From positions 1-38,549 of the forward strand of contig PAPS01000034.1 in the NCBI GenBank assembly GCA_002708985.1: DNA of 38,549 nucleotides, in the 5' to 3' direction. This document shows positions 1 through 7,771 of this stretch, piece after piece; the stretch's first letter is position 1, and the number at the start of each line of letters is the position of its first letter. The position numbers and the translations under genes were made by a program. The notes beneath the pieces were generated by a model. It worked only from the letters and a program-made list of their open reading frames with translations, had not been told where the DNA came from and did not search any database. Origin of the DNA: Saprospirales bacterium. GTDB lineage: Bacteria; Bacteroidota; Bacteroidia; Chitinophagales; UBA8649.

Positions 1-56
1 CCACCACAAGAAACTAAAGTGATAGCAGCGATAAATACAAAAGATAAATATTTCAT
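1..56 (-). CDS. 5' end of a lipoprotein gene, cut by the window edge
   Basis: Only the first 18 codons are inside the window; the gene continues beyond position 1. They read MKYLSFVFIAAITLVSCG, a textbook lipoprotein signal peptide: a lysine, a hydrophobic stretch and a lipobox LVSC, whose cysteine would be lipidated and anchor the protein in the envelope. The mature protein is not visible, so no function can be given. A matching Bacteroidota promoter lies 26 to 55 bp upstream, which supports both the start codon and the reality of the gene. The stretch between this gene and the next one (57-201) holds that promoter and nothing else I can recognise. Confidence 0.75.
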   Translation of the reverse strand, partial: MKYLSFVFIAAITLVSCG

Positions 57-81
57 AATTCTAGATTTATAATTTATGCTA

Positions 82-111
82 CAAACATATAGAAAGGTTT
101 TGGAGTAGCAA
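82..111 (-). promoter_or_regulatory. Bacteroidota sigma-A promoter for the lipoprotein gene at the left edge
   Basis: Read on the minus strand, TTG (109-111) is followed by exactly 19 nt and then TATGTTTG (82-89). This fits the Bacteroidota primary promoter consensus of TTG at -33 and TAnnTTTG at -7. Transcription would start roughly 20 nt before the ATG at 56. Both boxes and the spacing match, so this is the best promoter in the window. It is a pattern match, not a mapped start. Confidence 0.7.
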
Positions 112-201
112 GGCTTTTTTGCCTAGGTCAGCCACAAAAAATGTTAAATCCTTGTTAAAATAAATTGTAACTATTGATTTGTACATACTTACGACAAGCA
201 A

Positions 202-933
202 CTACTCGCAGCCACTAAAAAAGTTCGTTGTACTATCTAAGTGATTTGCAGGGATATTCAGTTTGAACTCCCGGTCATATCGTCTTAGCGTAAAGCTGTA
301 ACTCACCTTCTGTGCTGGTATATTGTAAACGTCATATTGCTCGCTTTGTGCAGCTAACTGAGATAAGTTAAGTGCATTCGCACTTCCCCCAACGAGTATA
401 CCCTGACCAACAGAATAGCCAGATGGACCATACTCGAGAAGAGCCTCTTCGGGTTGTGCGCTTACATCACTGATTTTTTTGGATCGGCTGAGATCTGCAT
501 CATATTCTGCACGAAATGAGAGACCATCCCCCCTGCCAAGGAAGTTATAGCCCCCTATCAGCGTTTTCCCGAAGCCAAAAGCGTTCGTTAGCGTCATTAC
601 GTTACCCTCGGTAAACCATTGTCCATTTGTATCACCACTACTTTTTCTTCGAATGACTACATGATCTTCTTCAAAGTACAAGTGACATTCCTCTGGCTTT
701 TCATCATCAAGAATAAAGGCAGGAACGGGTATTCCAAAACGAGTATTACAACCATCTTGACAGTCTTCTACAACCCATTCTCCAATCCACTCCTTTCGTT
801 CTTCAGGCATTCCACCCTCGACCACTTCGTTCTCCGATGAAGTCGATGAGGAGGAACAACTTGTAATCGTGTATGCCATTATGCAGATTGCTACCATAAG
901 ACTTAAACTACGTTGTGTAAACTCGTAAACCAT
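202..933 (-). CDS. lipoprotein of unknown function (243 aa)
   Basis: I do not recognise the family. From the ATG at 933 the protein opens with a signal peptide and a lipobox ITSC at residues 23-26, followed by a serine-rich linker, so it should be a lipidated envelope protein. The frame stays open upstream to 1005, but that start would overlap the preceding gene and place a long non-signal stretch before the hydrophobic core. The ATG at 933 lies 1 bp after the stop of that gene and is preferred; an internal Met at 897 is also possible. The body is rich in Gly, Asp and aromatic residues, as in beta-rich secreted proteins, and contains cysteine pairs such as CQDGC. It is probably co-transcribed with the lipocalin-like lipoprotein gene just upstream. 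Confidence 0.7.
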   Translation of the reverse strand: MVYEFTQRSLSLMVAICIMAYTITSCSSSSTSSENEVVEGGMPEERKEWIGEWVVEDCQDGCNTRFGIPVPAFILDDEKPEECHLYFEEDHVVIRRKSSGDTNGQWFTEGNVMTLTNAFGFGKTLIGGYNFLGRGDGLSFRAEYDADLSRSKKISDVSAQPEEALLEYGPSGYSVGQGILVGGSANALNLSQLAAQSEQYDVYNIPAQKVSYSFTLRRYDREFKLNIPANHLDSTTNFFSGCE

Positions 934-934
934 G

Positions 935-1321
935 CTATTGACGATTGAACTCATAGGTACACAAACAATTATTGATGAAGAAAGTATTCTTACCCTTCCA
1001 TGCAATACCTACACTTTGCTCGCGACCTAAAGCCTCACTGGCAATCGTGAGCTTATCCTCTTGATAGGTCCAAGTCATATCAAAGAGGTATCCGCGATTA
1101 TTGGCAAGTTGTCCCTTGCCATCACTTAAAAAAGAAAGATTAATTACCATAGTTTGACAATCGGCTAGTTTGGCAGAATCACCCTCTTGCTCATTATGGC
1201 GAACATCATGCACCGCCCAATCTCCTTGAATACGTTTTGATTTGCTGCAAGAAGAAAATAAGAAGAAAGTCACTAAACCTCCGAACAGAATAGATCTCAA
1301 AAACATTGAGGGATTTTGCAT
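935..1321 (-). CDS. small lipocalin-like lipoprotein (128 aa)
   Basis: The protein has a signal peptide ending in a lipobox FSSC (C25) and a mature part beginning with the motif IQGDWAVHDV. A Gly-x-Trp near the start of a beta-rich chain of about 100 residues is typical of the small lipocalin-like lipoproteins common in Bacteroidota. The closing segment NTFFINNCLCTYEFNR also suits a beta-barrel edge. The ligand and role are unknown. It lies 1 bp before the next lipoprotein gene on the same strand, so the two form a transcription unit. The 112 bp between it and hutH contain no convincing terminator or promoter, so it may also be read from the hisS-hutH transcript. The fold assignment is an inference from pattern. 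Confidence 0.7.
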   Translation of the reverse strand: MQNPSMFLRSILFGGLVTFFLFSSCSKSKRIQGDWAVHDVRHNEQEGDSAKLADCQTMVINLSFLSDGKGQLANNRGYLFDMTWTYQEDKLTIASEALGREQSVGIAWKGKNTFFINNCLCTYEFNRQ

Positions 1322-1433
1322 AAAGTAAATATAGTAGATTAAACTTCCTCATAGCGCGAACCTGATGTTAAAAACCTCTTTGTTCCAGGAAGTCGATTTA
1401 GATTATTTCGCCAAGCATATAAAGCATAATGGA

Positions 1434-2933
1434 CTAACTAAAAAGAGTCTGTCGACTTTGTCGTATTTCCGTTGAGAGAATGCGCTCCTCAAGATTAGGC
1501 TGAACTTGAAGCCTAAAATTTTTCAAGAAGGCCTGACATAATGAAGAGAGTCCCAGCACGGCTTGACTACTAGAAGGTTGCATCTTTTCTCTAAGGAACA
1601 GAGCTTGACTTGCACAAATCATTTCAATAGCCAAGACATCCTCAACAAAATCTAAAATCTGCAGAGTTTCTACGCCGGCATTAGCTCCCATAGAAACATG
1701 ATCCTCTTGTCCATTAGACGAAACAATTGAATCCATACTCGCAGGAAGGCAGAGGTTTTTACAACGATTAACCAAAGCTGCCGCTGTATACTGTGCAATC
1801 ATTAATCCAGATTCTAATCCGGCATTTTGAGTTAAAAAGATGGGTAAATCTCGCTTACCACTTAATAGCAGAAAGGTTCTCCGTTCGGATATACTTGCTA
1901 ACTCGGAAAAAGCCACCTTAAGGTGATCTAAACCGAAAGCCAACGGCTGACCATGGAAGTTTCCACCAATTAAAATAGCATCTGAATCTGGAAAAATATT
2001 GGGATTGTCCGTTACCCCATTAATCTCTCGCTCTAGGACCTGATTTACTTGATGCATAGAATCCAAGGTGGCACCAAAAACCTGAGGCATGCAACGAAAC
2101 GAATACGGATCTTGTACGTGAGAAAGACCTAAATCACGCTGTGGATTGAGTGGTCGGCGTTCACGAAGTCGTTGGGCAGCTTCTATTTGACCTAATTGAC
2201 CACGTGCTTCATGAATGCGGGGATCTAAGGGCTCCGTGTGCGCCTCAAATGCTTCACATGAGCACGCTGCAATATGCAGCATTATATCAACAACGCGATT
2301 ACCTTTATGAAGAAGGTGAGCCGTCATGGCGGCCATGTATTGTGTGCCGTTAAGCAGGGCAAGACCCTCTTTTTCCATTAAGGTTATGGGTTCCAGTTTT
2401 AGTGTACTCCGATGGTCAGCAACTTCCAAGCGTTCTCCCCCATGGTGAATAACACCCTCTCCTATCAGCGGCAAGCATAGATGGGCCAAAGGAGCCAAGT
2501 CACCGGAAGCGCCCAGTGAACCCGTCTCAGGGACTTCTGGAATCAAATGATCGTTTAGCAGATGAAGGAGGCCATCCAATATCTCTTCTCGGACTCCTGA
2601 AAGCCCTTTGGATAAGGAAAGAATCTTGAGAACAAGCATCCATCGAACCACATCCTCTTGCACAGCAGGCCCAACGCCACAGGCATGGGATCGAATTAAG
2701 TTAAGTTGTAGGGTTTCCAATTCATCAGGGCCCACTTGAACGTGGCACAACTCACCAAATCCGGTATTAATACCATAGTAAGGTCTGTTTTCACGCGCTA
2801 TTTTCTCTTCTAAAAACAGCCGACCTTTTCGCACATTAACACGTACTTCCTCACTCAACTCCAAGGACTCTTTATCGTAAATGATGGGGGCTAAGTCTTC
2901 AATAGAATATTTTAGCCCTAATTCAATTTTCAT
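1434..2933 (-). CDS. hutH: histidine ammonia-lyase
   Basis: Converts L-histidine to urocanate and ammonia, the first step of histidine degradation in the cytoplasm. The 499-residue length is normal for the family. The MIO cofactor tripeptide Ala-Ser-Gly is at 142-144 inside GSLGASGDLAPLAHL, and Tyr53 of the YGINTGFG motif is present; both are at the same numbers as in the well-studied Pseudomonas enzyme. Ser82-His83 (RSHACG) and LLNGTQ favour a histidine rather than tyrosine or phenylalanine lyase. The start ATG overlaps the hisS stop codon as ATGA, so translation is probably coupled to that of histidyl-tRNA synthetase. No hutU, hutI or hutG gene is in the window, so the rest of the pathway must lie elsewhere. 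Confidence 0.93.
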   Translation of the reverse strand: MKIELGLKYSIEDLAPIIYDKESLELSEEVRVNVRKGRLFLEEKIARENRPYYGINTGFGELCHVQVGPDELETLQLNLIRSHACGVGPAVQEDVVRWMLVLKILSLSKGLSGVREEILDGLLHLLNDHLIPEVPETGSLGASGDLAPLAHLCLPLIGEGVIHHGGERLEVADHRSTLKLEPITLMEKEGLALLNGTQYMAAMTAHLLHKGNRVVDIMLHIAACSCEAFEAHTEPLDPRIHEARGQLGQIEAAQRLRERRPLNPQRDLGLSHVQDPYSFRCMPQVFGATLDSMHQVNQVLEREINGVTDNPNIFPDSDAILIGGNFHGQPLAFGLDHLKVAFSELASISERRTFLLLSGKRDLPIFLTQNAGLESGLMIAQYTAAALVNRCKNLCLPASMDSIVSSNGQEDHVSMGANAGVETLQILDFVEDVLAIEMICASQALFLREKMQPSSSQAVLGLSSLCQAFLKNFRLQVQPNLEERILSTEIRQSRQTLFS

Positions 2934-4252
2934 GACTCCGTATTTAATGCGGTTATTAATTCATCAAAGGTCATACTGCGCTGGCTTCCTTGATCAAGAA
3001 ACTTCACCATTATAGTATTGGATGACAACTCATCATCGCCGAGCATTGCCACATAGGTAAAACCTCTTTGATCGGCATATTTGAGTTGTTTTTTAGCTTT
3101 TGCAATATCTGGATACAATTCAGCGGGTATTCCCAAAGAACGAAGTTGCTGAATATATTCCCAACCTTTAGCCATTCCCAGTTCATCGAAATGTACAAAG
3201 AGAATAAGGGACTTACCATGAGATGCATTAGGCCAGCGTTCCAAGGCATTCATCACGTCTACAATGCGATCTAACCCAAAAGAAATCCCTACGCCGGGCA
3301 AATTTTGCCCGCCAAATACTTTGGTCAGCTCATCATATCGGCCTCCCCCTCCAATGCTACCAAATTCAATCTCGCTGCTCACAACTTCTACGACCATTCC
3401 GGTGTAGTAATCCAATCCCCTAGCCAAGGAGGCATCGAACTGCACAGCATCTTCAAGTACTTCAACAATCTTTTCCAAACGATCACGGCCCTCTTGCATC
3501 GACTCATTGTAGACTCTAGTGAAATCACTTTGCTTTATCCATGCCATAAACTCATCGATTACATTCTCCGAAATCCCTATTCCATCCAAGGCCTTGCAAA
3601 CGCCATCCTCGCCAATCTTATCCATTTTATCCAAGGCACTGAGTACAGCTGCAGACTGTTCGCTTAAGGACAAGTGTTGAAGCATACCTTGCATCAATTT
3701 TCTGTGATTGACTCGAATAGTAACTTTTAATCCTAGGGCATCAAAAACTTCAGCATAAAGCTTTAGCACCTCAACATCGCCAACCCAAGAAGAAGACCCT
3801 ACAATATCTGCATCACATTGGGTAAACTGCCTGTAGCGACCTTTCTGCGGTCGGTCCGCCCGAAAAACAGGACCAATTTGATATCTTCTAAAAGGAAATT
3901 GAATATCAGATTGATGTTGAACGACTACTCTGGCAAGTGGTACGGTTAAGTCGTATCTAAGTCCGCTTTCGCAAATACTTCGAGCAACTGCTCTTGAATC
4001 ACCAGCCTCTAAGGCCTCTTGATCTGCTTTTCGTAAAAAATCGCCTGATCGTAAAACCTTAAACAGCAATTGGTCGCCCTCCTCACCATACTTTTCTGTA
4101 AGTGTTTTCATGGATTCCAAGAGAGGAGTCTCGATATATTGAAACCCATAACGATGGAACGCATCTTGGATAGCAGACAGAATAAATCCGCGCTTATGAC
4201 CTTCTGCGGGAAGGTGGTCGCGAAATCCTTTAGGAAGGGATGGCTTAATCAT
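2930..4252 (-). CDS. hisS: histidyl-tRNA synthetase
   Basis: Charges tRNA-His with histidine. It is a 440-residue class II aminoacyl-tRNA synthetase with all expected parts: an N-terminal KGFRDHLP segment, motif 2 around FRADRPQKGRYRQF, the histidine-specific RGLDYYTG motif, motif 3 GVGISFGLDR, and a C-terminal anticodon-binding domain of about 90 residues. It is the first gene of a two-gene minus-strand unit with hutH, which overlaps its stop codon. Its start lies 62 bp from the divergent pseudouridine synthase gene. I found no good TAnnTTTG box for hisS in that gap, so its promoter may lie inside the divergent gene. Confidence 0.96.
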   Translation of the reverse strand: MIKPSLPKGFRDHLPAEGHKRGFILSAIQDAFHRYGFQYIETPLLESMKTLTEKYGEEGDQLLFKVLRSGDFLRKADQEALEAGDSRAVARSICESGLRYDLTVPLARVVVQHQSDIQFPFRRYQIGPVFRADRPQKGRYRQFTQCDADIVGSSSWVGDVEVLKLYAEVFDALGLKVTIRVNHRKLMQGMLQHLSLSEQSAAVLSALDKMDKIGEDGVCKALDGIGISENVIDEFMAWIKQSDFTRVYNESMQEGRDRLEKIVEVLEDAVQFDASLARGLDYYTGMVVEVVSSEIEFGSIGGGGRYDELTKVFGGQNLPGVGISFGLDRIVDVMNALERWPNASHGKSLILFVHFDELGMAKGWEYIQQLRSLGIPAELYPDIAKAKKQLKYADQRGFTYVAMLGDDELSSNTIMVKFLDQGSQRSMTFDELITALNTES

Positions 4253-4302
4253 ATCGTGAAGTTGGTAAATATTTCACACTTCGATAGCTCCTTTGGGAAG
4301 TG

Positions 4303-4310
4303 TAGTTTTG
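4303..4310 (+). promoter_or_regulatory. possible -7 box just before the pseudouridine synthase gene
   Basis: TAGTTTTG matches the Bacteroidota -7 consensus TAnnTTTG but has no TTG at the right distance upstream. It ends only 4 bp before the ATG at 4315, so if it is used the mRNA would start at or near the start codon and be leaderless. This is weak evidence from one box only. Confidence 0.3.
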
Positions 4311-4314
4311 TAGA

Positions 4315-5208
4315 ATGGAAAACCAACGACGTGCGCGACGGAATACTTCTTCCCAAAATAGTGGCTCCAAAGGATCAGGTAAGCGATATGCCAAGAGGTC
4401 AATTCGCAAGGAAAGAAGTAAGGATATTGACAGCACGGCTGACAATACGCCTGCAAGTTTTCGTCTCAACCGTTACTTGGCACATGCCGGACTTGCATCA
4501 AGACGGAAGGCCGATGAGCTAATCCGAGCCGGAGTGGTTACGGTCAATGGAAAGACTGTTTCGAGCATGGGACACAAAGTCCAATTTGGTGACAAAGTTT
4601 ACGTTCGTGGGAAACTTGTACAACCTGAGCAGAAGGTGTACATCGTAATGAACAAACCGAAAGACTTTTTGACAACCACGGACGATGACCGGGGAAGGCG
4701 CACTGTATTGGATATAATTAAAAATTTCCCGCACAAACTCAACTTGCCCTACACTCCAAGAGTTTATCCCGTCGGAAGACTAGACCGTATGACTACAGGC
4801 GTGCTATTGATTACAAATGATGGTGAACTAACCCAACGACTTAGTCATCCGAAATTTGGCGTAAAAAAATCCTACCTCACCACCCTCAATAAGCCCCTTC
4901 ATCAAGAAGACCTGGTTCTTATAAAAAATGGACTCACCTTGGAAGATGGCCCTATTCAGGTGGACTCGGTAGCCTATGAGGCCAAAAGTGAGCAATATGT
5001 AGTTTCAGTAGAATTACATAGCGGCAGAAATCGAATTGTGCGTAGAATGTTCGAACATATGGGGTATGAAGTGGAGCGATTAGATCGACTGGAGTATGGT
5101 GGGCTAAACAAAAAAAATCTATCTAGGGGCGACTGGAGATTTCTAGCCAAACACGAAGTGGAAAAACTTTGGAAACTTAAGGGTAAAACAAGAAATTTCA
5201 AGCGGTAA
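4315..5208 (+). CDS. RluB/RsuA-type ribosomal pseudouridine synthase
   Basis: Isomerises a specific uridine to pseudouridine, most likely in 23S rRNA. After a basic, low-complexity N-terminal tail of about 47 residues comes an S4 RNA-binding domain (FRLNRYLAHAGLASRRKADE, about residues 49-95). The catalytic domain follows, with the GRLDRMTTGVL motif holding the catalytic aspartate near residue 157, and then the GRNRIVRRMFEHMGYEV motif typical of the RsuA/RluB/RluE/RluF branch. The Arg/Ser-rich tail is usual for Bacteroidota members. The length of 297 aa is normal. It heads a plus-strand group with the CarboxypepD_reg-like gene 16 bp downstream and serA. Whether the target is the RluB or another site cannot be told from sequence alone. 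Confidence 0.88.
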   Translation: MENQRRARRNTSSQNSGSKGSGKRYAKRSIRKERSKDIDSTADNTPASFRLNRYLAHAGLASRRKADELIRAGVVTVNGKTVSSMGHKVQFGDKVYVRGKLVQPEQKVYIVMNKPKDFLTTTDDDRGRRTVLDIIKNFPHKLNLPYTPRVYPVGRLDRMTTGVLLITNDGELTQRLSHPKFGVKKSYLTTLNKPLHQEDLVLIKNGLTLEDGPIQVDSVAYEAKSEQYVVSVELHSGRNRIVRRMFEHMGYEVERLDRLEYGGLNKKNLSRGDWRFLAKHEVEKLWKLKGKTRNFKR

Positions 5209-5224
5209 ATTACGTTTTAAAGCA

Positions 5225-5812
5225 ATGAAGCACTCTTCTATACTTTTCGCCCTTGTTCTTACATTACATAACGTTCAGGTAATTGCACAAAATGATGTTT
5301 TATTGCTAGGTAAAGTGGTTTCTTATGAAGCTGCGTCCGAAATGCTTTATGGCGTCAGCATAAGAGGATTAAACAACAACGTAGCTGCTATAACCAATGG
5401 TCAGGGGGACTTTAGCGTATCATGCCAAGTAGGTGATAGCATTGAATTCAGCATGCTTGGCTTCAAAAACCAAAAGTTTATAGTGCCACCTGAGGCAACC
5501 GATGGTGATGACTATCGTATTGTCGTTCGAATGATTCCGGACTTTGTTGAGCTCGATATGGTAGAGATTGTTCCTTGGCCCAGAAACTACAACGAATTTA
5601 AACGGGCATTTTTAGACGTTGAAGTGGATAACCCTATGATCTCGTCCATGGCAGGCTTTATGGTCTTAGATAGGGCCCCAGAAGAAGCGAAACCCAACCT
5701 TTTTAATCCTGCATCGTTACTCTTGAGTAATATCGGGAAGAAAGCAAGGCAAAATCGACGCATGCGCCGCATCCGAAAACGACTCAATAAGATGAATATA
5801 GAATTTGAATAA
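5225..5812 (+). CDS. secreted CarboxypepD_reg-like domain protein
   Basis: The first 21 residues form a Sec signal peptide ending in VIAQ. The next 90 or so residues look like a carboxypeptidase-D regulatory-like beta-sandwich: LLLGKVVSYEAASEMLYGVSI, then GDFSVSCQVGDSIEFSMLGFK, the classic 'present a variant, then make it visible as a surface change' pattern of Bacteroidota envelope proteins. The C-terminal third is basic (RRMRRIRKRLNKM) and ends abruptly, with no T9SS signal, so a periplasmic or outer-membrane-associated location is likely. The function is unknown; the same domain occurs in TonB-dependent receptors and stand-alone proteins. The stop overlaps the serA start (TAATG), which implies coupled translation although no functional link is evident. 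Confidence 0.75.
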   Translation: MKHSSILFALVLTLHNVQVIAQNDVLLLGKVVSYEAASEMLYGVSIRGLNNNVAAITNGQGDFSVSCQVGDSIEFSMLGFKNQKFIVPPEATDGDDYRIVVRMIPDFVELDMVEIVPWPRNYNEFKRAFLDVEVDNPMISSMAGFMVLDRAPEEAKPNLFNPASLLLSNIGKKARQNRRMRRIRKRLNKMNIEFE

Positions 5813-7044
5813 TGCATAACTCAACCTCTTACCCAAAAGACAAAATCAATATTCTCCTTCTCGAAGGCATTAATGAGTCAGCGGTCGAAACTTTTCAAAA
5901 GGCAGGATACACTTCAATTACCCGGCTAAAAAGCGCCCTCCAAGGCGAAGAACTGAATGCTGCACTTTCTGAACACCGAGTGCTCGGGATTCGTAGCAAA
6001 ACCCAAATTACCAAAGAAGTGATTGCGGCTAATCCCCAATTGCTTGCCATGGCATGTTTCTGTATTGGTACCAATCAAGTTGACCTAGCGCGCGCCAATA
6101 GAGAAGGGCTTGCAGTGTTTAATTCACCCTTTTCCAATACGCGATCGGTAGCCGAGCTGGTTATTGGATCTGCCATTATGCTCAATCGACAGATCCCTCA
6201 AAAAAATTGGGATGCCCATCAAGGTATTTGGCAAAAAAGCCATATCAAAAGTTATGAGTTACGAGGAAAGACGATGGCCATCATAGGTTATGGACGTATC
6301 GGATCTCAGGTATCCGTGCTGGCAGAAGCTATGGGAATGCATATCAAATATTATGATATAGAAACCAAGCTACCGCTAGGGAATGCCCAGCCCTGTGATT
6401 CCATGAGCGAGTGTTTGTCAGGTGCGCATGTTGTTAGTCTTCATGTCCCTGCAACAGAAGCAACCCACTACTTCTTTACCGATGAGGTATTGACCTCGCT
6501 GCAAGAGCATAGTGTAATTATCAATATGAGTCGTGGAAATGTGATTGATATTGATTCGCTCAAAAAGCATTTGGAAAGTGGGCATATCCGAGGAGCCGCC
6601 TTAGATGTTTTTCCTGAAGAGCCCAAAAGCATGAAAGATGCTTTTTCAAGCCCACTTCAAGGGATGTCACAAGTTATCTTGTCACCGCATGTCGGGGGAT
6701 CTACAGAAGAAGCACAATACAATATTGGTATCGACGCTGCGAGTAAAATAATTCGGTATATAGAAACTGGTTCATCCCTAGGAAGCCAATCAATTCCTGA
6801 AATCAGCCTACCTCAACTTGAGGGCACGCATCGTATCCTGCATATTCACCGAAATATGCCTGGTGTACTCTCCTCAATTAATTCCGCATTATCGGAACAT
6901 AGCATTAACGTCCAAGGACAATATCTAATGACAAATAACGAAATTGGTTATGTTGCCCTTGATGTACCTGAGTCATCGTCTGCTGAGACGCTAACTGCGC
7001 TAAAGGAGATAGATCATACAATTAGAGCGCGAGTGTTGTTCTAA
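5812..7044 (+). CDS. serA: D-3-phosphoglycerate dehydrogenase
   Basis: Oxidises 3-phosphoglycerate to 3-phosphohydroxypyruvate with NAD, the first step of serine synthesis. At 410 residues it matches the short, ACT-domain class of SerA (the E. coli type) in length and layout. It has a catalytic domain at both ends of the Rossmann domain, the NAD-binding GYGRIGSQ near residue 159, SRGNVIDID near 240 with the substrate and catalytic arginine, the SPHVGGSTEEAQ segment with the catalytic histidine near 291, and a C-terminal ACT domain (about 335-410, HRNMPGVLSSINSAL) that normally binds serine for feedback inhibition. The start codon shares a base with the upstream stop codon, so it belongs to the operon begun by the pseudouridine synthase gene. 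The downstream gap to lemA is convergent. Confidence 0.93.
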   Translation: MHNSTSYPKDKINILLLEGINESAVETFQKAGYTSITRLKSALQGEELNAALSEHRVLGIRSKTQITKEVIAANPQLLAMACFCIGTNQVDLARANREGLAVFNSPFSNTRSVAELVIGSAIMLNRQIPQKNWDAHQGIWQKSHIKSYELRGKTMAIIGYGRIGSQVSVLAEAMGMHIKYYDIETKLPLGNAQPCDSMSECLSGAHVVSLHVPATEATHYFFTDEVLTSLQEHSVIINMSRGNVIDIDSLKKHLESGHIRGAALDVFPEEPKSMKDAFSSPLQGMSQVILSPHVGGSTEEAQYNIGIDAASKIIRYIETGSSLGSQSIPEISLPQLEGTHRILHIHRNMPGVLSSINSALSEHSINVQGQYLMTNNEIGYVALDVPESSSAETLTALKEIDHTIRARVLF

Positions 7045-7060
7045 GTACCACCAAATGCCA

Positions 7061-7150
7061 CCACATCCCGCCTCCCTTCGGGGAAGATCTAGATTACTTT
7101 TGATATTGACCATGTAAAATGAGTACCCAGCGCCACTAAATGAGTAAGTC
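7061..7150 (-). repeat. diverged copy of a 3'-flanking dispersed element
   Basis: On the minus strand, starting 2 nt after the lemA stop codon, this stretch begins GACTTACTCA, has GCTGGGTAC at offset 19, and ends with a TCCC-CGAA-GGGA hairpin (7073-7084) followed by a G-rich tail. The copy after the protease gene at 34262-34347 has GACTTACTCA at offset 0, GCTGAATAC at offset 19 and TCCC at offset 66, the same offsets as here. The middle part has diverged and lacks the TTTTTGAGG core. The hairpin may also end transcription, but no T-run follows it on either strand. Confidence 0.5.
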
Positions 7151-7152
7151 GC

Positions 7153-7710
7153 CTACTGCTTGAATAATCCCTTTACGTCAACGTTCTTTCGCTCAGCTTC
7201 AGAAATTTCGAAGACATTCTTTCGTTGATAGCTCATCATCGATGCTAGAATATTGGTTGGAAGCATTTCAATAGCATTATTATAGGAGGTAACTGCCGCA
7301 TTATATGCACGACGGGCAGCGGAAATTTGTTCTTCCACTTCATTTAGTGACGATTGCAATTGAATAAAGTTTTGATCGGCTTTAAGGTCGGGATAATTCT
7401 CAACAGCGACCATAATGCCGCCAAGCGCCCTAGAGAATTGATTTTGCAATGCAATTTTTTCATCTGCTGATAACTGACCAGAAACCGCCTTAGCACGCAT
7501 TTCGGTCAATTCATTTAACGTCTCCCGCTCGTGCTGCATATATTGCTGAACAGCAGATACTAGATTCGGTATGAGGTCTGTTCGCTTCTTGAGCATGGCA
7601 TCCATAGACGCAAAAACATTCTCTACTTGATTCTTCTTGCGAACAAGCCCATTATACATAAAGGCGAAACTCAGCAAAACAACGGCAACTATTATTCCAA
7701 TAACCATCAT
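7153..7710 (-). CDS. lemA: LemA family protein
   Basis: LemA-family proteins are small membrane-anchored helical proteins of uncertain role. The 185-residue protein has one N-terminal transmembrane helix (about residues 2-18), directly followed by the family hallmark NGLVRKKNQVENVFASMDAML, then KKRTDLIPNLVSAV and a long helical bundle with FIQLQSSLNEVEEQISAARRAYN, and near the end IEMLPTNILASMMSYQRKNVFE. All of these are conserved LemA segments, so the family assignment is firm. It lies 61 bp downstream of a DUF3137 gene on the same strand; LemA and DUF3137 genes often occur together, which suggests a joint membrane function. Confidence 0.93.
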   Translation of the reverse strand: MMVIGIIVAVVLLSFAFMYNGLVRKKNQVENVFASMDAMLKKRTDLIPNLVSAVQQYMQHERETLNELTEMRAKAVSGQLSADEKIALQNQFSRALGGIMVAVENYPDLKADQNFIQLQSSLNEVEEQISAARRAYNAAVTSYNNAIEMLPTNILASMMSYQRKNVFEISEAERKNVDVKGLFKQ

Positions 7711-7771
7711 AACTAATTCTTTAATTGTTTCTCAATATAATGTTTTACCTCAAGCCTCACAATGCCGATAA

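Noticed and set aside
1434-2933. Tyrosine/phenylalanine ammonia-lyase or aminomutase
   Set aside because: Ser82-His83 and LLNGTQ match histidine ammonia-lyases, and the tyrosine-specific His-Leu pair is absent.
4070-4522. Open frame of 150 codons on the plus strand across the hisS/pseudouridine synthase junction
   Set aside because: It overlaps two firmly identified genes, on the opposite strand of hisS and in another frame of the second gene.
7073-7084. TCCC-TTCG-GGGA hairpin between serA and lemA as a bidirectional terminator
   Set aside because: The stem has only 4 bp and no T-run follows on either strand. It is better explained as the hairpin of the dispersed element.
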